DNA from: Deltaproteobacteria bacterium
GTDB lineage: Bacteria; Myxococcota_A; Polyangia; Polyangiales; JADJMO01
Reading direction: 5' to 3'
DNA: 47,995 nucleotides
NCBI GenBank assembly: GCA_022843175.1
Contig: JALHOE010000043.1
Coordinates: forward strand, 1-47,995
Numbering within the stretch: position 1 is the first letter of the stretch; each line of letters opens with the position of its first letter. Shown piece after piece: positions 6,925 to 15,812 of this stretch. The notes under the pieces were generated by a model. It had not been told where the DNA came from, did not search any database, and saw only the letters and a program-made list of their open reading frames with translations. The translations under genes and the position numbers were made by a program.

Positions 6925-9120
6925 ATGAAGCGCATCTCGGTGCTGTGTGGCGCCGTCGGCCTCGCCCTGCTCGTGGGTTGTGGCGGCGGAACCAGCTATG
7001 TCCGCTCGAACACGACCCTCGGTCGAGTGGTCGTCTATCGCAACGGAATCGCCTACTTCGAGCGGTTTGCCCGGGTCGAGGGCGACACCCTCAAGGTCGC
7101 CGTCCCCGCCGACAAGCTCGACGACTTTCTCAAGTCGCTAACCGTCACCGACGCCAAGACGGGTGAGCCGGCGCCGATCTCCTACCCCACGTCGCTCCCC
7201 GGCTCGGCCACGGGCCTCGTCGACCTCGAGATCAAGCTGGGGGGCCCGTCCCCGCACGACCTCAAGCTGACCTACGTGACCGAGGCGCCGAGCTGGAAGC
7301 CCTCGTACCGCATCGTCCTCGGCAGCGACGGCAAGGTGAGCATGGAGGGGTGGGCGGTCATCGACAACACCTCCGGCGAGGACTGGGAGAACGTAAAGCT
7401 CGGCGTCGGCTCGAGCTCGGCGCTCTCGTTCAAGTTCGACCTCAAGTCGGTGCGCGTGGTCTCGCGCGACACTCTCCACGCCGAGGATCTCTTCGCGGTC
7501 GCGCCCCCCACCGGCGGCGCGATCTACGGCGGCGAGAAGGAGACCTCGGTCGCGGTGCTCGACGAGGAGCAGACCAACAAGATCGCGCTCGCCGAGGCGC
7601 CGAAGCCAGCGGACATCTACAAGGACGGCAAGAAGTACGGCGGCGGCGACAAGAACACCGCGACCGGCGGCCTCGCGGGCAAGTCGTACAAGTCCGACGG
7701 CGACTACGCCGGCGGTTACGGCAGTGGAGGCGGGGGCTACGGCGGTCCGAGCGCGGCGGGCGCCAAGAAGCCGACCGCCCAAGCGCCGAAGGCGGCGCCC
7801 ACGACGGCGCCGCCCTATCCGGCGCCGCCCCCCTCTCCGGTCACCGGCGCGTTCGACGCGACCGCCAACAACCTCCTCGCCAACAAGAAGTCGGTCGTGG
7901 TCGAGGGCTACGCGCTCGACAGCGACACCGACAAGGCCGCGGCCTCGCTCGAGCGCGCGAACAAGGTGCGCATGCAGCTCGTCCAGCGCGGGCTCTCGCC
8001 CGACAAGGTCGTCGCGGTGGGCAAGGGGCTCGTGCCCGGTAAGAAGGGCGGCGTGCGCATCGTCGAGGTGACGCCGAAGACGGTGGCCGCCAACGGCACC
8101 CCGGCCGCCGAGGGCTCGGGCGATCCCATCGGCACCTCGCACTTCGAGTCCGGCGCGCGCATGAGCGTGAAGAAGGCCAGCTCGGCGATGATCTCCATCC
8201 TGAAGGGCAACACCGACGGCGAGGCGATCTACTACTTCGACCCCGAGAGCCCGCGCGGGAACACGCAGTTCCCATTCCGCGCGATTCGCCTCAAGAACCC
8301 AACCGAGAGCACGCTCGAGAGCGGGCCGGTCACCGTGTTCGGCGAGGGGAAGTTCATCGGCGAGGGCATCAGCGAGCCGATCCCGCCGCACGCCTCGGCG
8401 TTCGTGCCGTTCGCGCTCGACCGCCAAATCGTCGTCGAGAACGTCGACGGCGAGAAGGACGACATCCTCCGCATCCTCGCGGTGCAGCGCGGCGTGTTCT
8501 CGGCCGAGGTGAAGCACACCAAGACCACCAAGCTGGTGTTCCACAACCGCCTCGCGCAAAAGGCGCGCATCGCGATCCGCCACACCACCCCCAAGGGCTA
8601 CGTGCTCGACCAGAAGGGCTTCACCGTCGAGAAGGTCGGCAGCGCCAACGTGCTCGGCATCGAGGTGGACGCCAACGCGAAGAAGGAGATCACGATCGAG
8701 GAGTCGACGCCGGTCTTCAAGACGATCGACATCCGCTCGCCGGGCGGCATGGACGCGGTGAAGGTCTACGTCTCGTCCGCCGCCGTCGCCGGCCCGCTCA
8801 AGGAGCAGGTCGCGAAGCTGGTGAAGCTCCAGCAGGAGATCGGCAACCTCGAGCAGAAGATCGAGACCACCAAGGAGCAGATCGGCGAGTACCGCACGCG
8901 CCAGGACGAGCTGCACGTGCAGATCGTCAGCCTCAAGCTGGTGAAGGCGGGCGGGCCGCTGATGAAGGACCTCGAGAAGAAGATGCAGGAGATGAGCGAC
9001 AAGCTCACCAAGTCCACGCTCGACCTCGTCAACCAGCAGGAGCAGCTGATGATGGCGAAGATCCGCTTCCAGGACGCGGTCGCCGAGCTCACCGTCAAGA
9101 AGGACGACGACAAGCAGTAG
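6925..9120 (+). CDS. DUF4139 lipoprotein with inserted OmpA-like domain
   Basis: 731 residues from ATG 6925. The lipobox is LLVGC (Cys about 19). An N-terminal DUF4140/4139-type beta region follows (VVVYRNGIAYFER; later APSWKPSYRIVLG, the family hallmark), typical of mucoidy-inhibitor-A-like proteins. A Gly/Tyr-rich low-complexity stretch (about 235-275) and a Pro-rich stretch separate it from an OmpA-like segment (about 312-385, VVVEGYALDSDTDKAAASLE then RGLSPDKVVAVGKG), a fold known to bind peptidoglycan. DUF4139 then resumes (PFRAIRLKN), and the C-terminus (about 620-725) is a long charged coiled coil. It probably links envelope layers. In classical MuiA-like proteins the coiled coil is internal, so the order here is unusual. 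Confidence 0.82.
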   Translation: MKRISVLCGAVGLALLVGCGGGTSYVRSNTTLGRVVVYRNGIAYFERFARVEGDTLKVAVPADKLDDFLKSLTVTDAKTGEPAPISYPTSLPGSATGLVDLEIKLGGPSPHDLKLTYVTEAPSWKPSYRIVLGSDGKVSMEGWAVIDNTSGEDWENVKLGVGSSSALSFKFDLKSVRVVSRDTLHAEDLFAVAPPTGGAIYGGEKETSVAVLDEEQTNKIALAEAPKPADIYKDGKKYGGGDKNTATGGLAGKSYKSDGDYAGGYGSGGGGYGGPSAAGAKKPTAQAPKAAPTTAPPYPAPPPSPVTGAFDATANNLLANKKSVVVEGYALDSDTDKAAASLERANKVRMQLVQRGLSPDKVVAVGKGLVPGKKGGVRIVEVTPKTVAANGTPAAEGSGDPIGTSHFESGARMSVKKASSAMISILKGNTDGEAIYYFDPESPRGNTQFPFRAIRLKNPTESTLESGPVTVFGEGKFIGEGISEPIPPHASAFVPFALDRQIVVENVDGEKDDILRILAVQRGVFSAEVKHTKTTKLVFHNRLAQKARIAIRHTTPKGYVLDQKGFTVEKVGSANVLGIEVDANAKKEITIEESTPVFKTIDIRSPGGMDAVKVYVSSAAVAGPLKEQVAKLVKLQQEIGNLEQKIETTKEQIGEYRTRQDELHVQIVSLKLVKAGGPLMKDLEKKMQEMSDKLTKSTLDLVNQQEQLMMAKIRFQDAVAELTVKKDDDKQ

Positions 9121-9131
9121 CGGGGGCAGCT

Positions 9132-9186
9132 AGGCGCGCGCGTCAGCGAGCGCCCAACCTGTTTGGGCGCTCGCTGACGCGCGCCT
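9132..9186. repeat. REP-like palindromic repeat, first inverted pair
   Basis: The unit AGGCGCGCGCGTCAGCGAGC plus GCC (9132-9154) is followed by its near-perfect inverted copy (9165-9186, one GC dinucleotide shorter) around a 10-base spacer. The 23-base unit recurs exactly at 40617-40639. It lies 11 bp after the DUF4139 stop codon and can fold into a hairpin of over 20 bp, so it may also stop transcription or stabilise the mRNA. Confidence 0.75.
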
Positions 9187-9200
9187 GTGTTTAGCTAGCT

Positions 9201-9224
9201 AGGCGCTCGCTGACGCGCGCGCCT
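9201..9224. repeat. REP-like repeat, second inverted unit
   Basis: This 24-base unit is the exact reverse complement of 40617-40640 and also pairs with 9132-9154. Both this unit and the preceding inverted copy are followed by CTGTGTTT, so they form a direct repeat in the same orientation as each other. Confidence 0.72.
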
Positions 9225-9232
9225 GTGTTTCT

Positions 9233-9267
9233 GCCCGCTTGCTGATGTGCGCTCTCGCGAGCGGGCC
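9233..9267. repeat. Hairpin, possible degenerate repeat unit
   Basis: GCCCGCTTGC and GCGAGCGGGC pair with one mismatch around a 15-base loop. It directly follows the repeat cluster and ends 12 bp before the start of the next gene, in a position where it would form in that gene's leader. Confidence 0.4.
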
Positions 9268-9279
9268 TATCTTGGGCTC

Positions 9280-9645
9280 ATGATCACCGACGACGAGAGG
9301 GCTCGGCGGCTCGCGCGCGCGATCGTCGCCGACATCCTGCTCTACAACGACACCGCGATCTCCGACGCCTCGCCCGCGATGAGCGGTGTGGTCGAGGAGG
9401 GGCGCGGTCTCTATCAGCAGCGGGTCGCGCCGGCGCTCTACCCGCTCTTCGAGGACGCGCTCGCCGAGTCCCGCCTCGCGCCCTGGGGCGAAGCGATCGC
9501 CGCCGGCTACCGCCACGTAGCGCCCCCGCTCGCGCCGCCGCCCGCGCCCGAGCCGCCCCAGACGAACCTGGCGCTGATCCTCCTCGTGGCGCTGACCGCC
9601 GTCGGCGCCGCCGTCTTCTACTACTTCACGTGGTACACCCGGTGA
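9280..9645 (+). CDS. Small C-terminally anchored membrane protein, function unknown
   Basis: 121 residues from ATG 9280. The N-terminal 85 residues are predicted helical and begin DDERARRLARAIVADILLYN, a pattern I have seen in many uncharacterised deltaproteobacterial proteins (recollection, not checked). A Pro/Ala hinge (PPLAPPPAPEPP) leads to one transmembrane helix at about 97-116 and a short YTR end. The topology is tail-anchored with a cytoplasmic helical domain. A GTG at 9247 is possible but would lie inside the hairpin at 9233-9267. The 3' end is 18 bp from the convergent permease gene. No function can be assigned. Confidence 0.65.
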   Translation: MITDDERARRLARAIVADILLYNDTAISDASPAMSGVVEEGRGLYQQRVAPALYPLFEDALAESRLAPWGEAIAAGYRHVAPPLAPPPAPEPPQTNLALILLVALTAVGAAVFYYFTWYTR

Positions 9646-9663
9646 TTCGAGCGTGCGCGCCGA

Positions 9664-10815
9664 CTACCCGCGCATCGCCTGAATCGGCGACACCCGGGCG
9701 GCGCGGAGCGCCGGGAAGAAGCCGCCGAAAAGGCCCATCGCCGCCGCGAAGGTGAGCGAGGTGAGGATCACCGATGGCGTGGGCTCGAACGAGAACACCA
9801 CCTCGGACCAGCTCGCGAAGTTCATCATCGAGAATCGGACGAACTTCATCGCCATGGACGCGGCCGCGCCGAGCAACCCGCCGAACAGGGCGAGGGTGGT
9901 CGACTCGACGAGGAACGACAGGAGGATGCTCCGCCGCGAGAACCCGAGCGCGCGCAGCGTGCCAATCTCGCGCTGGCGGTTGGCGACCGCGGCGTACATG
10001 GTGATCATCGCGCCGATCATCGCGCCGATGGCGAAGAAGACCGAGATGAGCGTGCCGATGATGCCGATGAAGGCCGCGGTGTCCTCGGACTGCTTCTTGA
10101 CGTATTCGGTCTCGCGGAGGGCCATGAAGCCGTACTGCTTGTCGCCCTCCATGGCGGCCTTGAAGCCGTCGAACGCGGCCGCCGAGTCGAGCTTCACGCG
10201 GATCGACGACACCGAGCCCTCGCGCGCGAACGAGCCGCGGAGCACATCGAGATCGCACCAGATCTCGGACTCGGTGCTGCTGCCCTCGGAGGTGAATACC
10301 CCGACGACGGTGACCGGGCGGTTCTTGCGGAGCTCGAACGATTTGCCGAGCTCCACGTTGGCGAAGCGGCGGTGGATGCGCTGACCGACCATCACCTCGT
10401 CGCGGCCCGGCTGCGGGAGCCGGCCCTCGACGACCTTCACCTCGGGGCGGATCCGCTGCGCGGCGTCGGTGACGCCGCGGAGCTGCACGTTGGTGACGCC
10501 GGGCGCGCCGACCTTCTCCATGGCGAGGACCATGACGATCTCGCCGCTGACGGTGTCCTTCTTGGCGCCGGGGGCGGCGCTGACCAGCGAGACGTTGGCG
10601 TTCTCGAGCGAGCTCGACATCTCGTTGTCGCTGCCCTTGCGCATGACGACGGCGACGTCCTCGCGGGCGCCGGACGCGAACGTCTTCTTGATGCCGGCGG
10701 CGAGCATGAGCGACGCCGAGAGCACGAAGACGACGAGCGCGATGCCGAAGCCGGTGGCGAAGGTGGTGGCCTTGCGAACGGTGAGGCTGCGAACGTTGTA
10801 TTTCAGGGGGATCAT
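9664..10815 (-). CDS. FtsX-type ABC permease (MacB/LolC-like), second permease
   Basis: 383 residues starting with MIPLKYNVRSL. One N-terminal transmembrane helix (about 20-40), a periplasmic MacB-type domain of about 200 residues, and three C-terminal transmembrane helices form the FtsX architecture. VANRQREIGTLRALGFSR before the last helices is the characteristic coupling segment that contacts the ATPase. Its ATG overlaps the stop of the upstream permease (ATGA). With the partner permease, ATPase and HlyD adaptor it should form a tripartite export or lipoprotein-trafficking machine powered from the cytoplasm. The substrate is unknown. Confidence 0.9.
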   Translation of the reverse strand: MIPLKYNVRSLTVRKATTFATGFGIALVVFVLSASLMLAAGIKKTFASGAREDVAVVMRKGSDNEMSSSLENANVSLVSAAPGAKKDTVSGEIVMVLAMEKVGAPGVTNVQLRGVTDAAQRIRPEVKVVEGRLPQPGRDEVMVGQRIHRRFANVELGKSFELRKNRPVTVVGVFTSEGSSTESEIWCDLDVLRGSFAREGSVSSIRVKLDSAAAFDGFKAAMEGDKQYGFMALRETEYVKKQSEDTAAFIGIIGTLISVFFAIGAMIGAMITMYAAVANRQREIGTLRALGFSRRSILLSFLVESTTLALFGGLLGAAASMAMKFVRFSMMNFASWSEVVFSFEPTPSVILTSLTFAAAMGLFGGFFPALRAARVSPIQAMRG

Positions 10816-11984
10816 GCGATCCTCTTGAGGGCATCGACGGTCTTGAGCCGCGCGGCCGAGATGGCCGGGATGACCGAGGCCGCGGCGGCGAGCGCCACCG
10901 CGAGGAACATCGCGAGCACGCTCATGCGTGGGTCGATCTTGAAGTAGGGGAAGAAGCTTCCCATGTTCTCTTCGAGGAAACGCCCGAGGCCGCCCTCGAT
11001 GAAGGGATACCCGATGGCGAGCCCGAGCAACCCGCCGGCGACGCCGATGACGATCGCCTCGACGACGATGAACATCACCACGTGCTTGTTGGAGAACCCG
11101 AGGGCCTTGAGCACGCCGTACTCGTTGGTGCGCTCGCGGACGCCCATCGCGATGGTGTTGCCGAGGACGAGCGCCATGATCACGAGGATGACCACCGAGA
11201 TGATGTTGATCGCCGTGAGCACCGCGGAGATCGACGCGAGGAACGACGCGTTGAACGCGCGCTCGTCCTGACTCAGCGTCTGGATCTCCTTCTCGTCGAA
11301 GACCTTGTCGATCGCGACGCCGACGCCGGCCGCCTGCGATGGATCGTGCACGCGGCTGACGATCCACCCGATCTGGTCCTTGCGATTGGCGGGCAGGTTG
11401 TCGTTCAAATACTTCCAGTGGAAGATGAACGTGGAGCGGTCTACCGCCTTGGATTTGGCCTGGTAGATGCCGGAGATGCGGAACTCCCAGTCGCCCTCTT
11501 TCGGGTAGATGCCCGTCTGGAGGGTGACGCGGTCGCCGACCTTCCAGTTCATCTTCTTGGCGATGACGTCGCCCACGATCGCGCCCTGCGCGTCGTGCTT
11601 CCACTGATCGAGCACGTCCGGCGGGACGACCATGTCGTCGTAGACGGTGAAGCCCGTCTCGGTGTCGCACGCGAGGGAGCCGAAGAACTCCTTGTCGTGC
11701 TTCGGGTCCTTGCCGCCGAACCAGTTGCAGAAGGTGGACGCCTTGACCTGTGGGAGGCTGCGGACGCTCTGCGCGTAGGAGAGCGGCAGCGTCATGATGA
11801 AGGTGACCTTGTGGCGGGTGACCACGCGGTCCTTCGCGGCGTAGTCGGCCGCCGCCGTCCACGCCCAGAGCACGGTGCGGAGCAGGAGGAACGTGATGAT
11901 CGCGACCGCCACGCCCGCGACGGTGAGGGCCGCGCGGAACTTGTTGCGGAGGACGTTGCGCGCAGCGAGGCCGACGAGCGTCAC
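10812..11984 (-). CDS. FtsX-type ABC permease (MacB/LolE-like), first permease
   Basis: 390 residues with a GTG start whose last bases overlap the ATPase stop (GTGA, 11981-11984). The architecture matches the second permease: N-terminal helix (about 18-38), a periplasmic domain (about 40-265), then three helices with GVRERTNEYGVLKALGFSN as the ATPase-coupling segment. The periplasmic domain carries two cysteines (STFCNWFGG and SLACDTETG) that could form a disulfide; the second permease lacks this pair. The two permeases are divergent paralogs, so the transporter is probably a heterodimer. No nearby gene identifies the cargo. Confidence 0.9.
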   Translation of the reverse strand: MTLVGLAARNVLRNKFRAALTVAGVAVAIITFLLLRTVLWAWTAAADYAAKDRVVTRHKVTFIMTLPLSYAQSVRSLPQVKASTFCNWFGGKDPKHDKEFFGSLACDTETGFTVYDDMVVPPDVLDQWKHDAQGAIVGDVIAKKMNWKVGDRVTLQTGIYPKEGDWEFRISGIYQAKSKAVDRSTFIFHWKYLNDNLPANRKDQIGWIVSRVHDPSQAAGVGVAIDKVFDEKEIQTLSQDERAFNASFLASISAVLTAINIISVVILVIMALVLGNTIAMGVRERTNEYGVLKALGFSNKHVVMFIVVEAIVIGVAGGLLGLAIGYPFIEGGLGRFLEENMGSFFPYFKIDPRMSVLAMFLAVALAAAASVIPAISAARLKTVDALKRIA

Positions 11985-12697
11985 TTGAGCTGCCCCTTGT
12001 CCAGGCGGCGGATGACCTTCGCGCGCTCGGCCGCGGCCGGATCGTGGGTGACCATCACGATCGTCTTGCCGAGCTCGCGGTTGAGCTGCTCGAGGATGCC
12101 GAGGATGTCGTCGGCGGACTTGCGGTCGAGATCTCCGGTGGGCTCGTCGGCCACGATCAGCGCCGGGTCGTTGACGATGGCGCGCGCGATCGCCACGCGC
12201 TGCTCCTGACCGCCGGAGAGCTGGCGGGGGAAGTGGTCCATGCGGTCCTCGAGGCCGACCACGCGCAGCGCCGTTTGCGCGCGCTGCCGCCGCTCGCTCG
12301 ACGGCACCTTGGTGAGCAGGAGCGGCAGCTCCACGTTCTCGACCGCCGTGAGCACGGGCATGAGGTTGTAGGACTGGAAGATGAAGCCGATGGTGTCGGC
12401 TCGCCAGCGCGCGAGCTGGCTCTCGTTGAGCTGGTCGATGCGCTTGCCGCCGATGTCGATCGAGCCCGCGGTGGGGCGATCGAGCCCGGCGATCAGGTTG
12501 AGGAGCGTGGACTTGCCCGAGCCCGACGGGCCCATCAGCGCCTCGTAGCTGCCCTTGGCGATCTCGAGGTCGAGGCCGTCGAGGATCTTCAGCTGCTCGC
12601 CGCCGCGTTCGTAGATCTTCACGATGCCGCGCAGGCTGACCAGCGCCTCGGCCTTGTCACGGTGCGACGCGGGAGCTTTTTCGGTGGCCGTGTCCAT
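11981..12697 (-). CDS. ABC transporter ATP-binding protein, LolD/MacB type
   Basis: 238 residues. Walker A GPSGSGKST (56-64), Q-loop FIFQSYNL, signature LSGGQEQRVAIARA, Walker B LIVADEPTGDLD and the H-loop MVTHD are all intact. The ATPTGDLD-type Walker B region is typical of the MacB/LolD/FtsE class that pairs with FtsX permeases. An N-terminal extension of about 18 residues precedes the core. The ATG shares one base with the stop of the HlyD-type gene (TGATG), and the stop overlaps the next GTG, so translation is coupled through the whole unit. It acts on the cytoplasmic face. Confidence 0.93.
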   Translation of the reverse strand: MDTATEKAPASHRDKAEALVSLRGIVKIYERGGEQLKILDGLDLEIAKGSYEALMGPSGSGKSTLLNLIAGLDRPTAGSIDIGGKRIDQLNESQLARWRADTIGFIFQSYNLMPVLTAVENVELPLLLTKVPSSERRQRAQTALRVVGLEDRMDHFPRQLSGGQEQRVAIARAIVNDPALIVADEPTGDLDRKSADDILGILEQLNRELGKTIVMVTHDPAAAERAKVIRRLDKGQLK

Positions 12698-13956
12698 CAC
12701 GCGCTTCCTTCCTTGATCGGTTGGCCGTCGGTCAGCTCGGCCGGGGGATCCTTGACGACTTTGGTGCCGGGGTTCGGACCGGCCTTGAGCTCGAAGCCGC
12801 CGCCGAAGGGCGCGCCGAGCGTGACGGGGACGAGCTTCACCTTGCCCGAGTCGACGACGAAGACGTGCTTGCCGCCGTTGCGGTCGACGACGGCGTTGGC
12901 GGGCACGATCTTCTTCGGCGGCTCCTTGAGCGCCGCGTCGTCGAGCTTCTTGTGCAGGAAGCTGACGCGCGCGGCCATCTCGGGGAGGACGCCCTCGGCC
13001 GCGTCGGTGATCCGCACCTTGACGGTGCCGGTGGCCTTGGCGCGATTGAGCTTGGGGACCATCTCGGCGACCTCGCCGCGCAGCCGTTTGTCGGCGAACG
13101 CGTCGAGGACGATTTCGCAGGGGCCGCCCGGCTTGATCAGGTTGAGGCGCGCCTCGGGCACGTCGGTCTCGACGAGGAGGGTGTCGAAGTCGGCGAGCTC
13201 GACCAGCGTGTTGACGCCGGGCTGCACGACGTCGCCGACGGAGGCGGGCTTGCTCACGGCCGTGCCGGAGATCGGCGCGAGGATGGTGGTGCTCCCGAGG
13301 TTCGCCTCGTAGACGCCGACGTCGACCGAGGCGCCGCTCACGTCGGCCAGGGCAGCGGTGGCGTCTGCGTTGGCGACCGCGACCTGCGCGTCGAGGCCCT
13401 TGAGCTTGAGCTCGAGGTCCTCGACCGTGGACTGCGGGACGGCGCCCGACTCGGCGAGCTTCTTCTGCCGCGCGAGCTGCGCGCGGATCTCGTCGGCGCC
13501 CGTCTTGGCTGCGTTCGCGCGCGCGCGTGCGGCCACGGCGCGCGCGGAGGCGGCGGCGACCTTGGCCTTCGCGGTGGCGAGGGCCGTCTTCTGATCGGTG
13601 GGATCGAGCTCGAAGAGGATGTCTCCGGCCTTCACCTTCGAGCCCTCTTTGACGTTCACCTTGGAGATGCGGCCGATCAGCTTGGGGCCGACCTTGGCCA
13701 CCGTCTGGGCGAGCACGTAGCCGGTGGACGAGAGATCGATCGAGGCCTGCGCGGGCGAGACCAGCACGATCTCGGTGAGCTGGACCTCCTGCTTGAAGAT
13801 CTTCGCCGAGATCTTCGGCAGCACCGCGACCGCCACGCCCCCGAGCGCGCCGAGGACGAGGAGCACGATGAGCCACGCCGGAACCTTGCGGCTTCTACGC
13901 GGTGGCTCCTTGCGCTCGATTCGCAGGGAAGCGAGGTCCCGAGACAAATTGGACAT
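12697..13956 (-). CDS. HlyD/MacA-type periplasmic adaptor of the ABC exporter
   Basis: 419 residues from ATG 13956. A basic N-terminus (RRSRKVP) is followed by one transmembrane helix (about 28-48). The biotinyl-lipoyl half motifs flank an alanine-rich coiled-coil hairpin (about 125-215) typical of membrane-fusion proteins, and a beta-barrel (SVGDVVQPG, ETDVPEARL) and membrane-proximal domain follow. RISKVNVKEGSKVKAGDILF is the first lipoyl half. It should bridge the permeases to an outer-membrane channel; no TolC gene is present in the window. It is first of the four-gene exporter set and 38 bp downstream of the M50 protease gene, with which it is probably cotranscribed. Confidence 0.9.
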   Translation of the reverse strand: MSNLSRDLASLRIERKEPPRRSRKVPAWLIVLLVLGALGGVAVAVLPKISAKIFKQEVQLTEIVLVSPAQASIDLSSTGYVLAQTVAKVGPKLIGRISKVNVKEGSKVKAGDILFELDPTDQKTALATAKAKVAAASARAVAARARANAAKTGADEIRAQLARQKKLAESGAVPQSTVEDLELKLKGLDAQVAVANADATAALADVSGASVDVGVYEANLGSTTILAPISGTAVSKPASVGDVVQPGVNTLVELADFDTLLVETDVPEARLNLIKPGGPCEIVLDAFADKRLRGEVAEMVPKLNRAKATGTVKVRITDAAEGVLPEMAARVSFLHKKLDDAALKEPPKKIVPANAVVDRNGGKHVFVVDSGKVKLVPVTLGAPFGGGFELKAGPNPGTKVVKDPPAELTDGQPIKEGSA

Positions 13957-13994
13957 GGGGGAGTCGTCCCCTATGACCCGGAGAACCGGCGGCT

Positions 13995-14759
13995 TCAACC
14001 ATCGGCGGTGCGCGCGCGGACCGGCAATGTCCGCGCCGGGATGTCCTTCGTCAGCTCGCGGAGGAAGATCCACGCGCCGAAGCCGAGAACCGCGACGGAG
14101 AACGCACCGCACAGCGCGCCCCAGAACCAATACGGGAGGAACAACGCACTGGACATATTGGCGACGTCGGACGGAAAAGTGCCCGCGCCGGTGTTGGCCA
14201 CCGGGGTGAAGAGGTAGTCGCCGCGGGAGAACACGCTGAGCGACAGCTGCACCGAGAGGAACAACAGGGTGAGCTGCGAGGCCCAAGCGCTCGCCCTCCA
14301 CGCCATGGCGAGGAGCAGCGCGCCGAAGATCGTGACGAAGAACCAGCCGAACAGGCTCCGCACGATCCATACGTCCGCGAACAGGAGCAGGCCGCCGAGG
14401 ATGCCGAGCATCCACCGCGAGCGCTTCTCGCCACGCGCCATGGCGAAGCCGACCGCCGCCGCCACCGCGGGCCCGCACAGCCCGCCGGCCGAGACGAAGG
14501 CGCGCGCGAACCGGCCGTCGTACCCGCTGATGTGCGCGACGCCCGCGCCGTTGGACCACATCTCGAACGAGCGGAAATCGCCGCCGACGAGCACGCCCGC
14601 GACCCCGTGACCGAGCTCGTGCACCAGCGTGGACACGAGCATCAGCGGGTAGCCGATGTATTGGCCGTAGGGCACGACGTAGAGCAGCACTGTCACTGCG
14701 ACCGAGATCAGCAGGAACAGACCGGCGCGCGACTTCGAGTGACCCACTGCCTCCACCAT
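13995..14759 (-). CDS. M50-family membrane zinc metalloprotease (M50B-like)
   Basis: 254 residues, almost entirely membrane-embedded. The zinc-binding motif HELGH is at 47-51 inside the second helix ([19 protein letters not shown]). About seven further hydrophobic segments follow. There is no PDZ or CBS domain and no NPDG-type LDG motif is obvious, which places it with the small M50B-like peptidases rather than RseP. Such proteins cut within membranes, but several members have unknown targets. It is upstream of the ABC exporter genes with a 38-bp gap. Whether it processes exporter cargo is speculation. Confidence 0.82.
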   Translation of the reverse strand: MVEAVGHSKSRAGLFLLISVAVTVLLYVVPYGQYIGYPLMLVSTLVHELGHGVAGVLVGGDFRSFEMWSNGAGVAHISGYDGRFARAFVSAGGLCGPAVAAAVGFAMARGEKRSRWMLGILGGLLLFADVWIVRSLFGWFFVTIFGALLLAMAWRASAWASQLTLLFLSVQLSLSVFSRGDYLFTPVANTGAGTFPSDVANMSSALFLPYWFWGALCGAFSVAVLGFGAWIFLRELTKDIPARTLPVRARTADG

Positions 14760-14789
14760 AGGCAGGATAGGGCCCGGCGCAACGCCGCG

Positions 14790-15710
14790 CTATTTCTCGT
14801 TCGCCCTTCGCAGCGGGGGGATCTTATTCCCATCCCTTGGATCGAACACCTCTGCCACGAAATCGAGGAAGGCGCGCACGCGCGGGACGCTCTTGCGGCG
14901 CGGCAGGCACACCGCGTGGACGCCGGCGCCCGGCGCCGCGTGCTCGCCGAGGAGCTCGACGACCCGTCCATCGCGGAGGAGCGGCGCCGCCATGAAGTCG
15001 AGCACCTGCGCAACGCCGAGGCCGGAGGCGGCGGCCTGCAGCAGCAGATCGCCCTGATCGATGTAGAGCACTCCGTCCGGCTCGAGCGGCGCGTGCTCGC
15101 GGAACGCGAAGGGCCGCGGCTTGCCCCGCGGCGTCACGAAGTAGAGGCAGTCGTGCTCCGCGAGCTCGGCGGGGCTCGCGGGCGTGCCCTTGCGCGCGAG
15201 GTACGACGGCGACGCGACCGTCGTCCAGCGCGGCGCGCACAGCCGGCGCGCCACGAGCGCGCTGTCGGCGAGATCGCCCACGCGGAGCGCGATGTCGATC
15301 TCCTCTTCGGCGAGCCGCGCCAGCCGATCGTTAACCGACAGGTGCACGATCACCCGCGGGTAGCGCGCGCGGAACCGGGGCAGCGCGGCGATCACCGGCG
15401 GCGCGAGCACCGCCGACGCCGACACGCGCAGGTCTCCCTCCGCGACGCCCGTCGCGCGGGCGACGACCTCGCGGCCGGCCCGGAGCGCGTCGACCGCCTC
15501 GCGGCAACGCGCCGCGTAGGACTCTCCCTCGCGGGTCAGCGCCACGTGACGCGAGGTGCGCTCGAGGAGCGTGACGCCGAGCTCGCGTTCCAGCTTGGCC
15601 ACCGCCTTGCTGACCGCGGCCGTGCTGACGCCGAGCCGCGCGGCCGCCCGGCGGAAGGACTTCTCCTCGGCCACGTGGAGGAACGGCAGGACGCCGGCGA
15701 ACGGATCCAC
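14790..15710 (-). CDS. LysR-family transcriptional regulator
   Basis: 306 residues from GTG 15710, chosen because the typical LysR N-terminus ([17 protein letters not shown]) begins there. The winged helix-turn-helix covers about residues 5-62 ([20 protein letters not shown]). The effector-binding domain (about 90-295) has the usual periplasmic-binding-protein-like pattern with [20 protein letters not shown]. An open frame extends upstream to 15791, but that would put the operator-like dyad inside the gene. It diverges from the reductase gene 103 bp away, a classic arrangement for a LysR protein controlling its neighbour. The inducer is unknown. Confidence 0.9.
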   Translation of the reverse strand: MDPFAGVLPFLHVAEEKSFRRAAARLGVSTAAVSKAVAKLERELGVTLLERTSRHVALTREGESYAARCREAVDALRAGREVVARATGVAEGDLRVSASAVLAPPVIAALPRFRARYPRVIVHLSVNDRLARLAEEEIDIALRVGDLADSALVARRLCAPRWTTVASPSYLARKGTPASPAELAEHDCLYFVTPRGKPRPFAFREHAPLEPDGVLYIDQGDLLLQAAASGLGVAQVLDFMAAPLLRDGRVVELLGEHAAPGAGVHAVCLPRRKSVPRVRAFLDFVAEVFDPRDGNKIPPLRRANEK

Positions 15711-15716
15711 GGTCCG

Positions 15717-15739
15717 ATTGTTAACCCACGGTTGACGAT
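15717..15739. promoter_or_regulatory. 23-bp dyad, candidate LysR operator
   Basis: ATTGTTAACC-CAC-GGTTGACGAT is an inverted repeat matching at 8 of 10 positions per arm. It lies between the divergent LysR and reductase genes, 7 bp from the LysR start, and contains a T-N11-A arrangement. The position suits autorepression with activation of the neighbour. Confidence 0.5.
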
Positions 15740-15812
15740 GTGTCGACCGCCGCGGGGATGGTGGGGCCTCGGGACGATGCATAGGCTGCACTCACAACCA
15801 AGGAGACGGCCC

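Noticed and set aside
7670-7760. Gly/Tyr-rich stretch as a frameshift or separate gene
   Set aside because: The frame continues without interruption into the OmpA-like part; low complexity explains the composition.
9132-9267. CRISPR array
   Set aside because: The repeats are inverted and palindromic, with spacers of uneven length, and no cas gene is present.
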